A stretch of 31,738 nucleotides of DNA from Pelomonas sp036401055 (GTDB lineage: Bacteria; Pseudomonadota; Gammaproteobacteria; Burkholderiales; Burkholderiaceae_C), in contig DASWWC010000138.1 of the NCBI GenBank assembly GCA_036401055.1, positions 1 through 31,738 of the forward strand, given 5' to 3'. Positions 20,337-27,635 of this stretch are shown here, in pieces; position 1 is the first letter of the stretch; each line of letters opens with the position of its first letter. A model generated the notes under the pieces. It did not search any database, was not told the origin of the DNA, and worked only from the letters and a program-made list of their open reading frames with translations. The position numbers were made by a program, and so were the translations under genes.

Positions 20337-21547
20337 TGAGTCCACTGCACGGCAAACACATTCTTCTGGCCATGACCGGCGGCATCGCCGGCTACAAGAT
20401 CGCCGAGCTGACGCGGCTGTTCGTGAAGGCCGGCGCGACCGTGCAGGTCATGATGAGCGAGGCCGCCGAGCAGTTCATCACCGCGGTGACGATGCAGGCG
20501 CTGTCCGGCCGCCCGGTCTACACCAGCCAGTGGGACGCCCGGCCCGACAACAACATGGCCCACATCAACCTCAGCCGGGAGGCCGACGTGATGCTGGTGG
20601 CGCCCGCCAGCGCCGACGCCATCGCCGCGCTGGCGCAGGGCAGGGCGGACGACCTGGTCAGCCTGACCGCGCTGGCCCGCCGCATCGATGAATGCCCGCT
20701 GCTCGTCGTGCCGGCCATGAACCGCGAGATGTGGGCCCACCCGGCCACGCAGCGCAACGTCGCGCAGATCCAGGCCGACGGCGCGAAGCTCATCGGCCCG
20801 GGCAGCGGTGACCAGGCCTGTGGCGAGACCGGTGACGGCCGCATGCTGGAGCCGCAGGAGATCTTCGACGACGTCGAGTCGCGTCTCGCACCCAAGACGC
20901 TGCGTGGCAAGAATCTGCTCGTCACGGCCGGCCCCACCTTCGAGCCCATCGACCCGGTGCGTGGCATCACCAACCACAGCAGCGGCAAGATGGGCTTCGC
21001 CATCGCCCGCGCGGCGGCCGAGGCCGGCGCCGAGGTCACGCTGGTGGCCGGCCCGGTGCACCTGCCGACGCCGCGCGGCGTGCGGCGCATCGACGTGCAG
21101 ACCGCGCGCCAGATGCACGACAACGTCATGCTGCTCGCGCCGGGGCAGCACGCCTTCATTGCCACGGCAGCCGTGGCCGACTGGCGGCCGGCGGAGGTGC
21201 ACGAGCACAAGCTCAAGAAGGCCGAGGGCGGCGTGTCGGCCCCGACCATCGCCATGGCCGAGAACCCGGACATCCTCGCGGATGTGGCGCGGCTGCACTC
21301 GCCGCCGTACTGCGTGGGCTTTGCCGCCGAGAGCGAGAAGCTCGCCGAGCACGCCGAGGCCAAGCGCCGCCGCAAGGGCATTCCGCTCATCGTCGCCAAC
21401 CTGGGCCCGGCCACCTTCGGCCGTGACGACAACGCGCTGCTGCTCATCGACGAGCAGGGCCAGCGCGAACTGCCTGAAGCGGGAGGTCGGGCCGACAAGC
21501 TCGGCCTCGCGCGCGAGCTGATCGCCGAACTTTCCAGACGCCTGTAA
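20336..21547 (+). CDS. coaBC: Bifunctional phosphopantothenoylcysteine decarboxylase / phosphopantothenate-cysteine ligase
   Basis: A 403-residue bifunctional enzyme for two successive steps of coenzyme A synthesis. The N-terminal flavoprotein decarboxylase (CoaC, about 1-185) has LLAMTGGIAGYKIAELTR, PAMNREMW and the flap ACGETGDGRM with its active-site Cys. The C-terminal ligase (CoaB, about 190-403) has LVTAGPTFEPIDPVRGITNHSSGKMG, TAAVADWRP and LKKAEG. ATG 20336 overlaps the trmB stop by one base with AGGA upstream; an in-frame extension upstream lies inside trmB. The dut gene follows three bases later, an arrangement also seen as coaBC-dut in E. coli. Confidence 0.97.
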   Translation: MSPLHGKHILLAMTGGIAGYKIAELTRLFVKAGATVQVMMSEAAEQFITAVTMQALSGRPVYTSQWDARPDNNMAHINLSREADVMLVAPASADAIAALAQGRADDLVSLTALARRIDECPLLVVPAMNREMWAHPATQRNVAQIQADGAKLIGPGSGDQACGETGDGRMLEPQEIFDDVESRLAPKTLRGKNLLVTAGPTFEPIDPVRGITNHSSGKMGFAIARAAAEAGAEVTLVAGPVHLPTPRGVRRIDVQTARQMHDNVMLLAPGQHAFIATAAVADWRPAEVHEHKLKKAEGGVSAPTIAMAENPDILADVARLHSPPYCVGFAAESEKLAEHAEAKRRRKGIPLIVANLGPATFGRDDNALLLIDEQGQRELPEAGGRADKLGLARELIAELSRRL

Positions 21548-21550
21548 TCA

Positions 21551-22000
21551 ATGCACCAGATCGACTTGCAAGTGCTCGACGCCCGAATGGCCGAGCAGCT
21601 TCCCGCCTACGCGACCCCTGGCAGTGCCGGCCTCGACCTGCGCGCCTGCCTGGATGCGCGCGTCACGCTGGCACCCGGCCAGACGACGCTGATCCCGACG
21701 GGCCTGGCCATCCACATCGCCGACCCGGGCCTGGCGGCCATCATCCTGCCGCGCTCGGGGCTGGGCCACAAACACGGCATCGTGCTGGGCAACCTCGTGG
21801 GGCTGATCGACAGCGACTACCAGGGCCAGTTGATGGTCAGCTGCTGGAACCGCGGCCAGGCCGAGTTCGTCATCCAGCCCTTCGAGCGCATCGCGCAGCT
21901 GGTCATCGTGCCGGTGGTGCAGGCGACGTTCCGCCGCGTGGACAGCTTCGACACCTCGGCGCGCGGCGCCGGCGGCTTCGGCTCCACCGGCAAGGCATAA
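21551..22000 (+). CDS. dut: dUTP diphosphatase
   Basis: A 149-residue trimeric dUTPase hydrolysing dUTP to dUMP, preventing uracil in DNA and feeding dTMP synthesis. All five family motifs are visible: ATPGSAGLDLRA, PRSGLGHKHGI, GLIDSDYQGQLMVSCWNRG, RIAQLVIVPV and the C-terminal P-loop-like RGAGGFGSTG. It starts three bases after coaBC and appears to close the long plus-strand operon; an 18-base palindrome lies just beyond its stop. Confidence 0.98.
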   Translation: MHQIDLQVLDARMAEQLPAYATPGSAGLDLRACLDARVTLAPGQTTLIPTGLAIHIADPGLAAIILPRSGLGHKHGIVLGNLVGLIDSDYQGQLMVSCWNRGQAEFVIQPFERIAQLVIVPVVQATFRRVDSFDTSARGAGGFGSTGKA

Positions 22001-22006
22001 AAGCAA

Positions 22007-22024
22007 AGGCGCCGCGCGGCGCCT
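22007..22024 (-). terminator. Palindromic terminator of the SlyD-like gene, perhaps bidirectional
   Basis: AGGCGCCGCGCGGCGCCT is a perfect 18-base palindrome between the convergent dut and SlyD-like genes. On the minus strand it is followed by TTTGCTTTTA, giving an intrinsic-terminator shape for the SlyD-like gene. On the plus strand only GTTGCGTT follows, so termination of the long operon there would be weaker. Confidence 0.6.
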
Positions 22025-22031
22025 GTTGCGT

Positions 22032-22550
22032 TCAGTGCAGCGACTCGTCCGGCGGCGCGCCGGTCTGCACCATGAAAATAGGCTCGCCGACCGAGCCGGC
22101 CTGGATTTCGGCTTCCGTCGCCGGCCGCACGTCCAGCAGCGTCAGGTGCATGCGCAGGCCGATACCCGCCAGCGGGTGGTTGCCGTCCAGCACCACGTGC
22201 TCCGGGTAGACCTCGGTGACGGTGTAGACGGCCTCCGGCATGCCCTCGGTGACGGCGCCCTCGGGCAGGCCCTCGAACTGCATGCCCGGCTCCACGTCCG
22301 ATGGGAACAGGCTGCGGGCCTCGAAGCAGACGAGGCCGGAGTCGTAGTCGCCGAAGGCCTCTTCCGGCTGCAGCGCCAGATCGGTCTCGAAGCCGACTTC
22401 CTGGCCTTCCAGCGCGGCTTCGACCTTGGCGAAGAGGTCATCGCCCCCCAGCAGGAATTCCATCGGCTCGGCCAGCTCGTCGATGAGCTGGCCCTGGGCA
22501 TCGTCGAGTCTCCAGCGCAGGGAGACGACACAGGGGCGGGTCACTTGCAT
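22032..22550 (-). CDS. FKBP-type peptidyl-prolyl isomerase, SlyD-like
   Basis: A 172-residue cytoplasmic FKBP-fold protein of the SlyD/FkpB class, which act as prolyl isomerases and chaperones. It shows the split FKBP domain: CVVSLRWRLDDAQGQLID at the start, then ALEGQEVGFETDLALQPEEAFGDYDSGLV, an insert-in-flap segment, and the hallmark DGNHPLAGIGLRMHLTLLDV. Unlike E. coli SlyD it has no His/Cys-rich metal-binding tail. The usual LIPGLE stretch is diverged (GGDDLFAKVEAAL), so isomerase activity may be reduced. ATG 22550 was chosen because the FKBP domain begins there; no good ribosome binding site is seen, and the upstream continuation of the frame runs through the divergent oxygenase gene. 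Confidence 0.87.
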   Translation of the reverse strand: MQVTRPCVVSLRWRLDDAQGQLIDELAEPMEFLLGGDDLFAKVEAALEGQEVGFETDLALQPEEAFGDYDSGLVCFEARSLFPSDVEPGMQFEGLPEGAVTEGMPEAVYTVTEVYPEHVVLDGNHPLAGIGLRMHLTLLDVRPATEAEIQAGSVGEPIFMVQTGAPPDESLH

Positions 22551-22563
22551 GGGAGTGATTTTC

Positions 22564-22594
22564 GCATGCAGCCCTGGTGACAATGGCTGCATGC
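22564..22594. promoter_or_regulatory. Perfect 10-base inverted repeat over the roxA start
   Basis: GCATGCAGCC (22564-22573) and GGCTGCATGC (22585-22594) are exact inverted copies separated by 11 bases. The repeat lies in the short divergent gap between the SlyD-like gene and roxA and includes the roxA ATG at 22591. The GACAAT at 22579-22584, a possible -10 for roxA, runs from the spacer up to the right arm. It could be an operator or an RNA hairpin masking the start. Confidence 0.5.
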
Positions 22595-23706
22595 AGATTG
22601 ACCTCCCAACCCCCATGCTCGCCGGCCTCAGCCCGGCGCAGTTCATGCGCAAGCACTGGCAGAAGAAGCCGCTGCTGGTGCGCCAGGCCTTTGATCCCGT
22701 CCGGCCTCCAGCCTCGCTCAAGGAGCTGGCGGCATTGGCGGCACGCGATGACGTCGAGTCGCGCCTCGTCACGGCCTTCGACGGCGACTGGAAGCTCAAG
22801 CACGGCCCCATCGCCCGTCTGCCGGCCATGAGCAAGCCGGGCTGGACGTTGCTCGTGCAGGGGCTGGACCAGCACCTGGTCGAGGCCCGCGCGCTGCTGG
22901 ACCTGTTCCGCTTCGTGCCGGACGCGCGGTTGGACGACCTGATGCTGTCCGTCGCCAGCGACGGCGGCGGCGTCGGCCCGCACTTTGATTCCTATGACGT
23001 CTTCCTGATCCAGTTGGCTGGCCAGCGCCGCTGGCGCATAGCCGCGCAGCGTGACGCCGTGCTGCGCGACGACGTGCCGCTGAAGATCATCGCCAACTTC
23101 AAGCCCGAGCAAGAGTTCGTGCTGGAGCCGGGCGACATGCTCTACCTGCCGCCCGGCTGGGCGCATGACGGCGTGGCGGTGGGCAGCGGCTGCATCACCG
23201 GCTCGGTGGGCTTTCGCGCGTCGACCGGCGAGGGTCTGGCGGCCGAACTGCTCCCGCGCCTGTTCGACGATGTCGAAAGCGCCGGCAAGCTCTACACCGA
23301 CCCGCGCCAGGAGGCGGTCAACGAGCCGGCGCGCGTGCCCGCCGCCTTGCTGGACTTCGCACGCCGGGCCGTGGAGGCTGCCGTGCAGAAGCCGCTGGCG
23401 CTGGAGCGGGCGCTGGGCGAGGCCCTGACCGAGCCCAAGGCCCATGTCTGGTTCGAGCCTGGCGATCAGCTGCCGCCCGGCCTGGGCTGCGCGCTGGATC
23501 GCCGCAGCCGCATGCTCTACGACGAGAGCCAGGTCTTCCTGAACGGCGAGAGCTTTCGTGCCGGCGGCCGTGACGCCGTGCTGATGCGCCGGCTGGCCGA
23601 CTGCCGCACGCTGACCGCCGCCGAAGTGGCGCGCTTGTCGGCCGATGCGCGTGAACTGCTCGATCAATGGACCGAGGACGGCTGGGTGCAGCCGCTGGGC
23701 TCATGA
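22591..23706 (+). CDS. roxA: JmjC/cupin ribosomal protein oxygenase (YcfD/RoxA-like)
   Basis: A 371-residue Fe(II)/2-oxoglutarate oxygenase of the YcfD/RoxA family, which hydroxylates an Arg of ribosomal protein L16 in E. coli. The N-terminus shows FMRKHWQKKPLLVRQAF, typical of the family. The iron site is PHFDSYDVFLIQLAGQRRWRI (HxD) plus the distal His in LYLPPGWAHDGVA. The C-terminal half carries the dimerisation and winged-helix regions (e.g. LGCALDRRSRMLYD, VFLNGESF). ATG 22591 gives the usual N-terminus; GGTGA ten bases upstream is a weak ribosome binding site. The next gene overlaps its stop by four bases (ATGA). Confidence 0.92.
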   Translation: MQIDLPTPMLAGLSPAQFMRKHWQKKPLLVRQAFDPVRPPASLKELAALAARDDVESRLVTAFDGDWKLKHGPIARLPAMSKPGWTLLVQGLDQHLVEARALLDLFRFVPDARLDDLMLSVASDGGGVGPHFDSYDVFLIQLAGQRRWRIAAQRDAVLRDDVPLKIIANFKPEQEFVLEPGDMLYLPPGWAHDGVAVGSGCITGSVGFRASTGEGLAAELLPRLFDDVESAGKLYTDPRQEAVNEPARVPAALLDFARRAVEAAVQKPLALERALGEALTEPKAHVWFEPGDQLPPGLGCALDRRSRMLYDESQVFLNGESFRAGGRDAVLMRRLADCRTLTAAEVARLSADARELLDQWTEDGWVQPLGS

Positions 23707-24197
23707 ACGCCCAGGGCTTCAGCGGCCGCGCGGAGTTCCAGCGGCTGGTGGTCGAGATGCTGTCGTGGGCCACGGAGCAGGGCGCGCGCGAGCTGCACGC
23801 CTGGGATGCCAGCTTCGTCGATTGGCCGTTGTCCAACGTGGCGCTGCTGGCGTCGCTGGGCACCTGGGCCCGGCAAGGGCGGCAACTGCACCTGCTGGCT
23901 TTGCAGTACGACGACCTGCAGCGTCGCCACCCTCGCTTCGTGCGATGGCGGCGCGACTACGCGCACTGCGTGACGGCGCGTGCCGTCGAGCCCGAACTGC
24001 GCCTGGAGTCCGCCCCCGAGGCCTTGCTGCTGGTCGCCGCGCCGCAGGCCCAGCTCAGCCTGCGCCTGTTCGATCGCCACCTCTGGCGTGGTGAACTGGC
24101 CGTCGAACCGGGCGATCGGCTCCGTGCGCTGGAGTGGTTTGATGCCCTGGCGCAACGGTCCAGCGAATCATTTGCGCCGACGACTTTGGGGCTGTGA
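23703..24197 (+). CDS. Conserved-looking protein of unknown function coupled to roxA
   Basis: A 164-residue soluble protein starting at ATG 23703, overlapping the roxA stop by four bases. I do not recognise the family. It has no signal peptide or membrane segment. It is rich in Leu, Arg and Trp, with several alternating hydrophobic stretches (LLLVAAPQAQLSLRLFDRHLW, split by charged residues) and a Trp/Arg-rich centre (HPRFVRWRRDYAHC). The fold looks alpha/beta, with two candidate strands after residue 100. Translational coupling suggests it works with, or is regulated like, the ribosomal oxygenase. No function is assigned. Confidence 0.7.
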   Translation: MNAQGFSGRAEFQRLVVEMLSWATEQGARELHAWDASFVDWPLSNVALLASLGTWARQGRQLHLLALQYDDLQRRHPRFVRWRRDYAHCVTARAVEPELRLESAPEALLLVAAPQAQLSLRLFDRHLWRGELAVEPGDRLRALEWFDALAQRSSESFAPTTLGL

Positions 24198-24219
24198 GGG
24201 TTTGTGTATTTGGTAGCCC

Positions 24220-24225
24220 TATAAT
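24220..24225 (+). promoter_or_regulatory. TATAAT -10 box of the small lipoprotein gene
   Basis: A perfect TATAAT, the only exact match noticed in an intergenic region here. No strong -35 stands at 16-18 bases. Transcription from about 24232 would give a leader of about 130 bases before ATG 24362. Confidence 0.5.
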
Positions 24226-24274
24226 CGTTGGCTAGGCGAGGGAAGCGCTCGAGGTTTTCCGCGTCTGTTCTGTC

Positions 24275-24317
24275 GGGGTCGGCCGCCGGTGATCAAGAAA
24301 CACTGGCGCACGACCCC
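24275..24317 (+). other. Long hairpin in the leader of the small lipoprotein gene
   Basis: GGGGTCG (24275-24281) pairs with CGACCCC (24311-24317). Inside it, after a two-by-two internal loop, CGCCGGTG pairs with CACTGGCG with one G-U pair. A nine-base loop (ATCAAGAAA) closes the structure. No T-run follows, so it is not a terminator. It ends 44 bases before the start codon and may stabilise or regulate the mRNA. Confidence 0.55.
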
Positions 24318-24361
24318 AAAGTTATGGTGTGCACCGTCGTTTAAACGTTTGAGGACAAGTA

Positions 24362-24556
24362 ATGAACAAGTCGATCCTGTTGGCTTCCCTGCTGGCTGCT
24401 GCTGCTCTGACCGCTTGCAGCAAGAAGGAAGAACCCAAGGTTGAGGCCCCCGTCGCCGCTCCGGCTCCGGCCGCTTCGGAAGCCGCCTCGGCTGCTGCCA
24501 GCGCTGTGGACGCCGCCGCTTCGGCCGTCGACGCCGCTTCGGCCGCTTCGAAGTAA
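24362..24556 (+). CDS. Small alanine-rich lipoprotein
   Basis: A 64-residue protein with a lipoprotein signal peptide: MNKSILLASLLAAAALTAC with lipobox LTAC and lipidated Cys19. The mature part (about 46 residues) is SKKEEPKVEAP followed by an Ala/Ser-rich tail with a repeated SAVDAAA unit, predicted helical and possibly coiled or rod-like in the manner of Lpp. It starts at ATG 24362 with GAGGAC upstream. It has its own TATAAT box, a long structured leader and a strong terminator, so it looks like a separately and probably highly expressed monocistron. The localisation call is good; function is unknown. Confidence 0.85.
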   Translation: MNKSILLASLLAAAALTACSKKEEPKVEAPVAAPAPAASEAASAAASAVDAAASAVDAASAASK

Positions 24557-24577
24557 TCGCTTCGTCCCCACGGAAAG

Positions 24578-24610
24578 AGCCGTCGCTGCGCAAGCAGCGG
24601 CGGCTTTTTT
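24578..24610 (+). terminator. Rho-independent terminator after the small lipoprotein gene
   Basis: AGCCGTCGCTGC (24578-24589) pairs with GCAGCGGCGGCT (24594-24605) across a four-base loop GCAA, with one T-G pair. It is followed by a run of six T (24605-24610). This is the clearest intrinsic terminator in the window. Confidence 0.9.
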
Positions 24611-24671
24611 CTTTGTGTCGACCGCTTCAAGCCGGCTGGCACTCCGCAAATTACAAAACTTTGCGCTCGAC

Positions 24672-25460
24672 TCAGCCGGCCACGGGCAGCCAGTCGAAGC
24701 CGTGCAGAGGGTCAGCCACGCGGATGTCGTCGGGCCGCGTGCTCAACACGGCAGCCAGTGCCTCTCGTGCCAGGGCTGGCGTGTTGTTGCGCTCGCTCAG
24801 ATGTGCGGCGACGACGATGCCCAAGCCGGCATGCCGGCAGCGCGACAGCAGTTCCGCAGCAGCCGTGTTGGACAGGTGGCCATGCGTGCCGAGGATGCGT
24901 CGCTGCAGCATGGGTGGATAGGGGCCGCTGCGCAGCAGGGCCTCGTCGTGATTGCACTCGAGCAGCAGGGCCTGACAGGCCTGCAAGGCATCGGAAACCG
25001 CTGAAGGCGCACTGCCCAGGTCGGTGATGATGCCCAGCCGCACCTCGCCATCGCTCAGGCACAGCTGCAGCGGTTCGTTGGCATCGTGCGGAACGGCGAA
25101 CGGCGCCAGTTCGATGTCGCCCACCGCGATGACCTCATCGCTTCGCGCAAAGCGCAGCAGATCGACGTCGAGATCGGCTTTGCCGGCGATGGCGCGCCAG
25201 GTGCCGCGGCTGGTGAGCAGCGGGATGCGATGCCGCCCTGCGAACTTCAACGCGCAACCGACGTGGTCGCCATGCTCGTGCGTGACGAAGATAGCATCGA
25301 CATCCGCCGGCGCGCAGCCGGCCCTCGCCAGGCGGCGCGTCAGCTCGCGCTCGCTGAAACCCGCGTCGATGAGGATGCGGGTGGTGGTGATGCCCTGGCT
25401 GGCTTCGACCAGCGTCGAATTGCCGCTGCTGCCGCTGCCGAGGCTGCAAAACCGCATCAC
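24672..25460 (-). CDS. MBL-fold metallo-hydrolase (WalJ/YycJ-like)
   Basis: A 262-residue metallo-beta-lactamase-fold protein. The zinc motif THEHGDH (H61-x-H63-x-D65-H66), the N-terminal MMRFCSLGSGSSGNSTLVE, and the downstream GTHGHLSN and VVAAHLSERNNTP are typical of the YycJ/WalJ group, whose members are putative nucleases or phosphodiesterases. The first codon is GTG 25460, with ATG 25457 immediately after; either could be used. It is the last gene of the minus-strand unit, 28 bases after bamC, a neighbourhood (dapA-bamC-MBL) common in betaproteobacteria. Cytoplasmic; the substrate is not established. Confidence 0.88.
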   Translation of the reverse strand: MMRFCSLGSGSSGNSTLVEASQGITTTRILIDAGFSERELTRRLARAGCAPADVDAIFVTHEHGDHVGCALKFAGRHRIPLLTSRGTWRAIAGKADLDVDLLRFARSDEVIAVGDIELAPFAVPHDANEPLQLCLSDGEVRLGIITDLGSAPSAVSDALQACQALLLECNHDEALLRSGPYPPMLQRRILGTHGHLSNTAAAELLSRCRHAGLGIVVAAHLSERNNTPALAREALAAVLSTRPDDIRVADPLHGFDWLPVAG

Positions 25461-25488
25461 GGCAGCGACCTGACCTGCAGGGAGAGAC

Positions 25489-26658
25489 TTACTTCAGATC
25501 GTCCATCAGCAGCGACAGGATGCGCTTGGCGTTGTCGTCTGCAACGGTCTGACCGCGATCGTCCAGCACGCGCACCGTGCTCTTCGCACCTTCGGACTTG
25601 ACCGACACGCGGTAACGCACCGGCTCAGAGGCCTTGGCGCCGAACAGGCGCTGGAAGAAGTTGGGCTCTTCCTGGCCGGCCTTCTCGGGGTCGGCGTAGC
25701 GGAGGTAGAACAGGCCGGCGGCGCGGTCGCGGTCTTCGATGGTGAAGCCATGGCGGTCCAGCGACAGGCCCACACGGCGCCAGGCGCGGTCGAAACCGTC
25801 GGCGACGCTGAGACTCTCGGGCACCTCGGACAGCGGGCGGCGCGGGCGGTTGGGCTCGGCGCCCACGGCCAGCTTGGAGGCCTGCGTTGCAGGCTGGGCG
25901 GGCGTCTCGGCGACGACGGCCTTGGCCGCGACCTCGTGGCCGCCCAGTTTCAGCATCAGTCGCGACAGCATCTCGGCTTCCAGCGAGGCGTCGCTGGGGC
26001 GCGGCTGCCAGGAAGTCGAGTCGCGGCTCTGCGAGGTGTAGACCTCCTGCATGCCGCGGTGGCTGATGAAGACGTCGGTGCCGTTGGTGCCGCGCTCGAT
26101 GCGGGTGCGGTACATGTCGCGCTCGCCGGTCGAGTAGAGGCCGTCGAACACCTTGCCGATGGTCTGGCGGATGATGTCCTGCGGCAGCTTGGCGCGGTTC
26201 TCGGCCCAGTTGGTCTCCATGATGCCCAGTTCGGGCTGTTCCTTGACGACCTGCAGGCCGCGCTCTTCCCAGAAGGCGCGCAGCGCGGGCCACAGCTGCT
26301 CAGGCGTGGCCTTGGTGTGCAGCCAGCGGTCGGTGCCGCTGCGCTCGATGCGGACGTCACCGGCGGCGTTCAGCGCCACCGTGTTCGCGGCACCCGTGGC
26401 GACAGGTGCGGCCACGGGCCGGTTGGCGTTCAGTGCCGATGCGGTGATGGAGCCGCCTTGCACCTGCGCGCGGCTGTCCTTGGCCAGTTGGGTCAGGTCC
26501 GGCGGAACGTCCAGGCCCTGGGTCTGCTTGGACTGGGTGCGGTAGTCGACCTTGTCCGACGAGAAGATGTCGAGGGAACTGCAGCCGGCGAGCGACAGGA
26601 CAAAGGCCGTGCAGGCCAGACGGGTCGCCGTGGGGCGAAGCGGGGAAAGGGACGTCAC
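25489..26658 (-). CDS. bamC: Outer membrane protein assembly factor BamC
   Basis: A 389-residue outer-membrane lipoprotein, subunit of the BAM complex that inserts beta-barrel proteins. The signal peptide ends in the lipobox LAGC (Cys26). An unstructured N-terminal segment follows (SSLDIFSSDKVDYRTQ..., LDVPPDLTQL, which matches the conserved BamC lasso). Two helix-grip domains come after: one around WPALRAFWEERGLQVVKEQPELGIMETNW, the other around FDRAWRRVGLSLDRHGFTIEDRDRA. It starts at GTG 26658 with GGAG about ten bases upstream. It lies 65 bases after dapA, the same order as dapA-bamC in E. coli. Confidence 0.94.
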   Translation of the reverse strand: MTSLSPLRPTATRLACTAFVLSLAGCSSLDIFSSDKVDYRTQSKQTQGLDVPPDLTQLAKDSRAQVQGGSITASALNANRPVAAPVATGAANTVALNAAGDVRIERSGTDRWLHTKATPEQLWPALRAFWEERGLQVVKEQPELGIMETNWAENRAKLPQDIIRQTIGKVFDGLYSTGERDMYRTRIERGTNGTDVFISHRGMQEVYTSQSRDSTSWQPRPSDASLEAEMLSRLMLKLGGHEVAAKAVVAETPAQPATQASKLAVGAEPNRPRRPLSEVPESLSVADGFDRAWRRVGLSLDRHGFTIEDRDRAAGLFYLRYADPEKAGQEEPNFFQRLFGAKASEPVRYRVSVKSEGAKSTVRVLDDRGQTVADDNAKRILSLLMDDLK

Positions 26659-26683
26659 GCTGGAAATCTCCGAGGGAACTGTT

Positions 26684-26701
26684 TGCCCACCGTGGCGGGC
26701 A
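26684..26701 (-). other. Small hairpin between dapA and bamC
   Basis: TGCCCGC and GTGGGCA (minus-strand reading) form a seven-pair stem with one G-U pair and a CACG loop. No T-run follows, so read-through into bamC is expected. It may mark an mRNA processing site or adjust the dapA/bamC ratio. Confidence 0.3.
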
Positions 26702-26723
26702 GCCGCGCATTAGACCAGAGGAC

Positions 26724-27605
26724 TCAGAGCAGTCCGGCTTCGACCATGGCCTGGCCCACGCTGGCCTGGCCCGCCGCCGTCAGCGGGGTGATGGGCAGGC
26801 GCAGTGCGCCGCCGCAGCGACCCAGGCGCGACAGCGCCCACTTGGCCGGTCCTGGGCTGGGCTCGCAGAACAGTTGCTTGTGCAGGCCCAGCAGCTTCAG
26901 GTGCACCTTGCGGGCCTCGATGGCATTGCCGTCCAGCGCAAGGCGGCACAGTTCGGCCATTTCGGCGGGGGCCACGTTGGCCGTCACGCTGACATTGCCA
27001 TGGCCGCCCAGCAGCATCAGCGCCACGGCCGTGCCGTCATCCCCGGAATAGATGTGGAAACCAGCGGGCGCATGCTTGATGAGGAAGGCGGCACGCTCGA
27101 TGTTGCCGCTGGCCTCCTTGATGCCGAACACGCCGGGCAGCGCCGCGCAGCGCAGAGCCGTCTCGGGCGCCATATCGGCCACGGTACGGCCGGGCACGTT
27201 GTAGAGCATCATGGGGATGTCCACGGCCTCGGCGATGGCCTTGAAGTGCTGGTAGATGCCTTCCTGCGACGGCTTGTTGTAGTAGGGCACGACGGACAGC
27301 GTGCAGTCGGCGCCTACCTCCTTGGCGTAGCGGCTCAGCTCGATGGCCTCGGCCGTGGAGTTGGCGCCGGTGCCGGCCAGGATGGGGATGCGGCCCTTGG
27401 CGTGCTCGACCGCGACGCGGATGATTTCGCGGTTCTCCTCCATGCTGACCGTGGGCGACTCGCCCGTCGTGCCGACGACGCCGACACAGGCAGTGCCGGA
27501 TTCGATATGCCAGTCGATCAGGCGGCGCAGGGCGGGGTAGTCGATGCTGCCGTCTTCGTTCATGGGCGTGACGAGGGCGACGATGCTGCCGAGGATGGGC
27601 TTCAT
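26724..27605 (-). CDS. dapA: 4-Hydroxy-tetrahydrodipicolinate synthase
   Basis: A 293-residue enzyme condensing pyruvate with aspartate semialdehyde in lysine and diaminopimelate synthesis. The Schiff-base lysine is Lys163 in GIKEASGN. The catalytic triad is Thr46 or Thr47 (GVVGTTGES), Tyr108 or Tyr109 (SVVPYYNKP) and Tyr135 (MLYNVPGR). ATG 27605 gives the normal N-terminus (MKPILGSIVALVTPM); only a weak ribosome binding site precedes it. It follows the methyltransferase by 30 bases in the minus-strand unit and precedes bamC. Confidence 0.97.
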   Translation of the reverse strand: MKPILGSIVALVTPMNEDGSIDYPALRRLIDWHIESGTACVGVVGTTGESPTVSMEENREIIRVAVEHAKGRIPILAGTGANSTAEAIELSRYAKEVGADCTLSVVPYYNKPSQEGIYQHFKAIAEAVDIPMMLYNVPGRTVADMAPETALRCAALPGVFGIKEASGNIERAAFLIKHAPAGFHIYSGDDGTAVALMLLGGHGNVSVTANVAPAEMAELCRLALDGNAIEARKVHLKLLGLHKQLFCEPSPGPAKWALSRLGRCGGALRLPITPLTAAGQASVGQAMVEAGLL

Positions 27606-27635
27606 GGTGATTTGTCTTGAGGAATTCGGGCGATT

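Noticed and set aside
22007..22024. The 18-base perfect palindrome as a regulator binding site.
   Set aside because: Its place between two convergent stops and the T-rich flank on the minus strand fit a terminator better.
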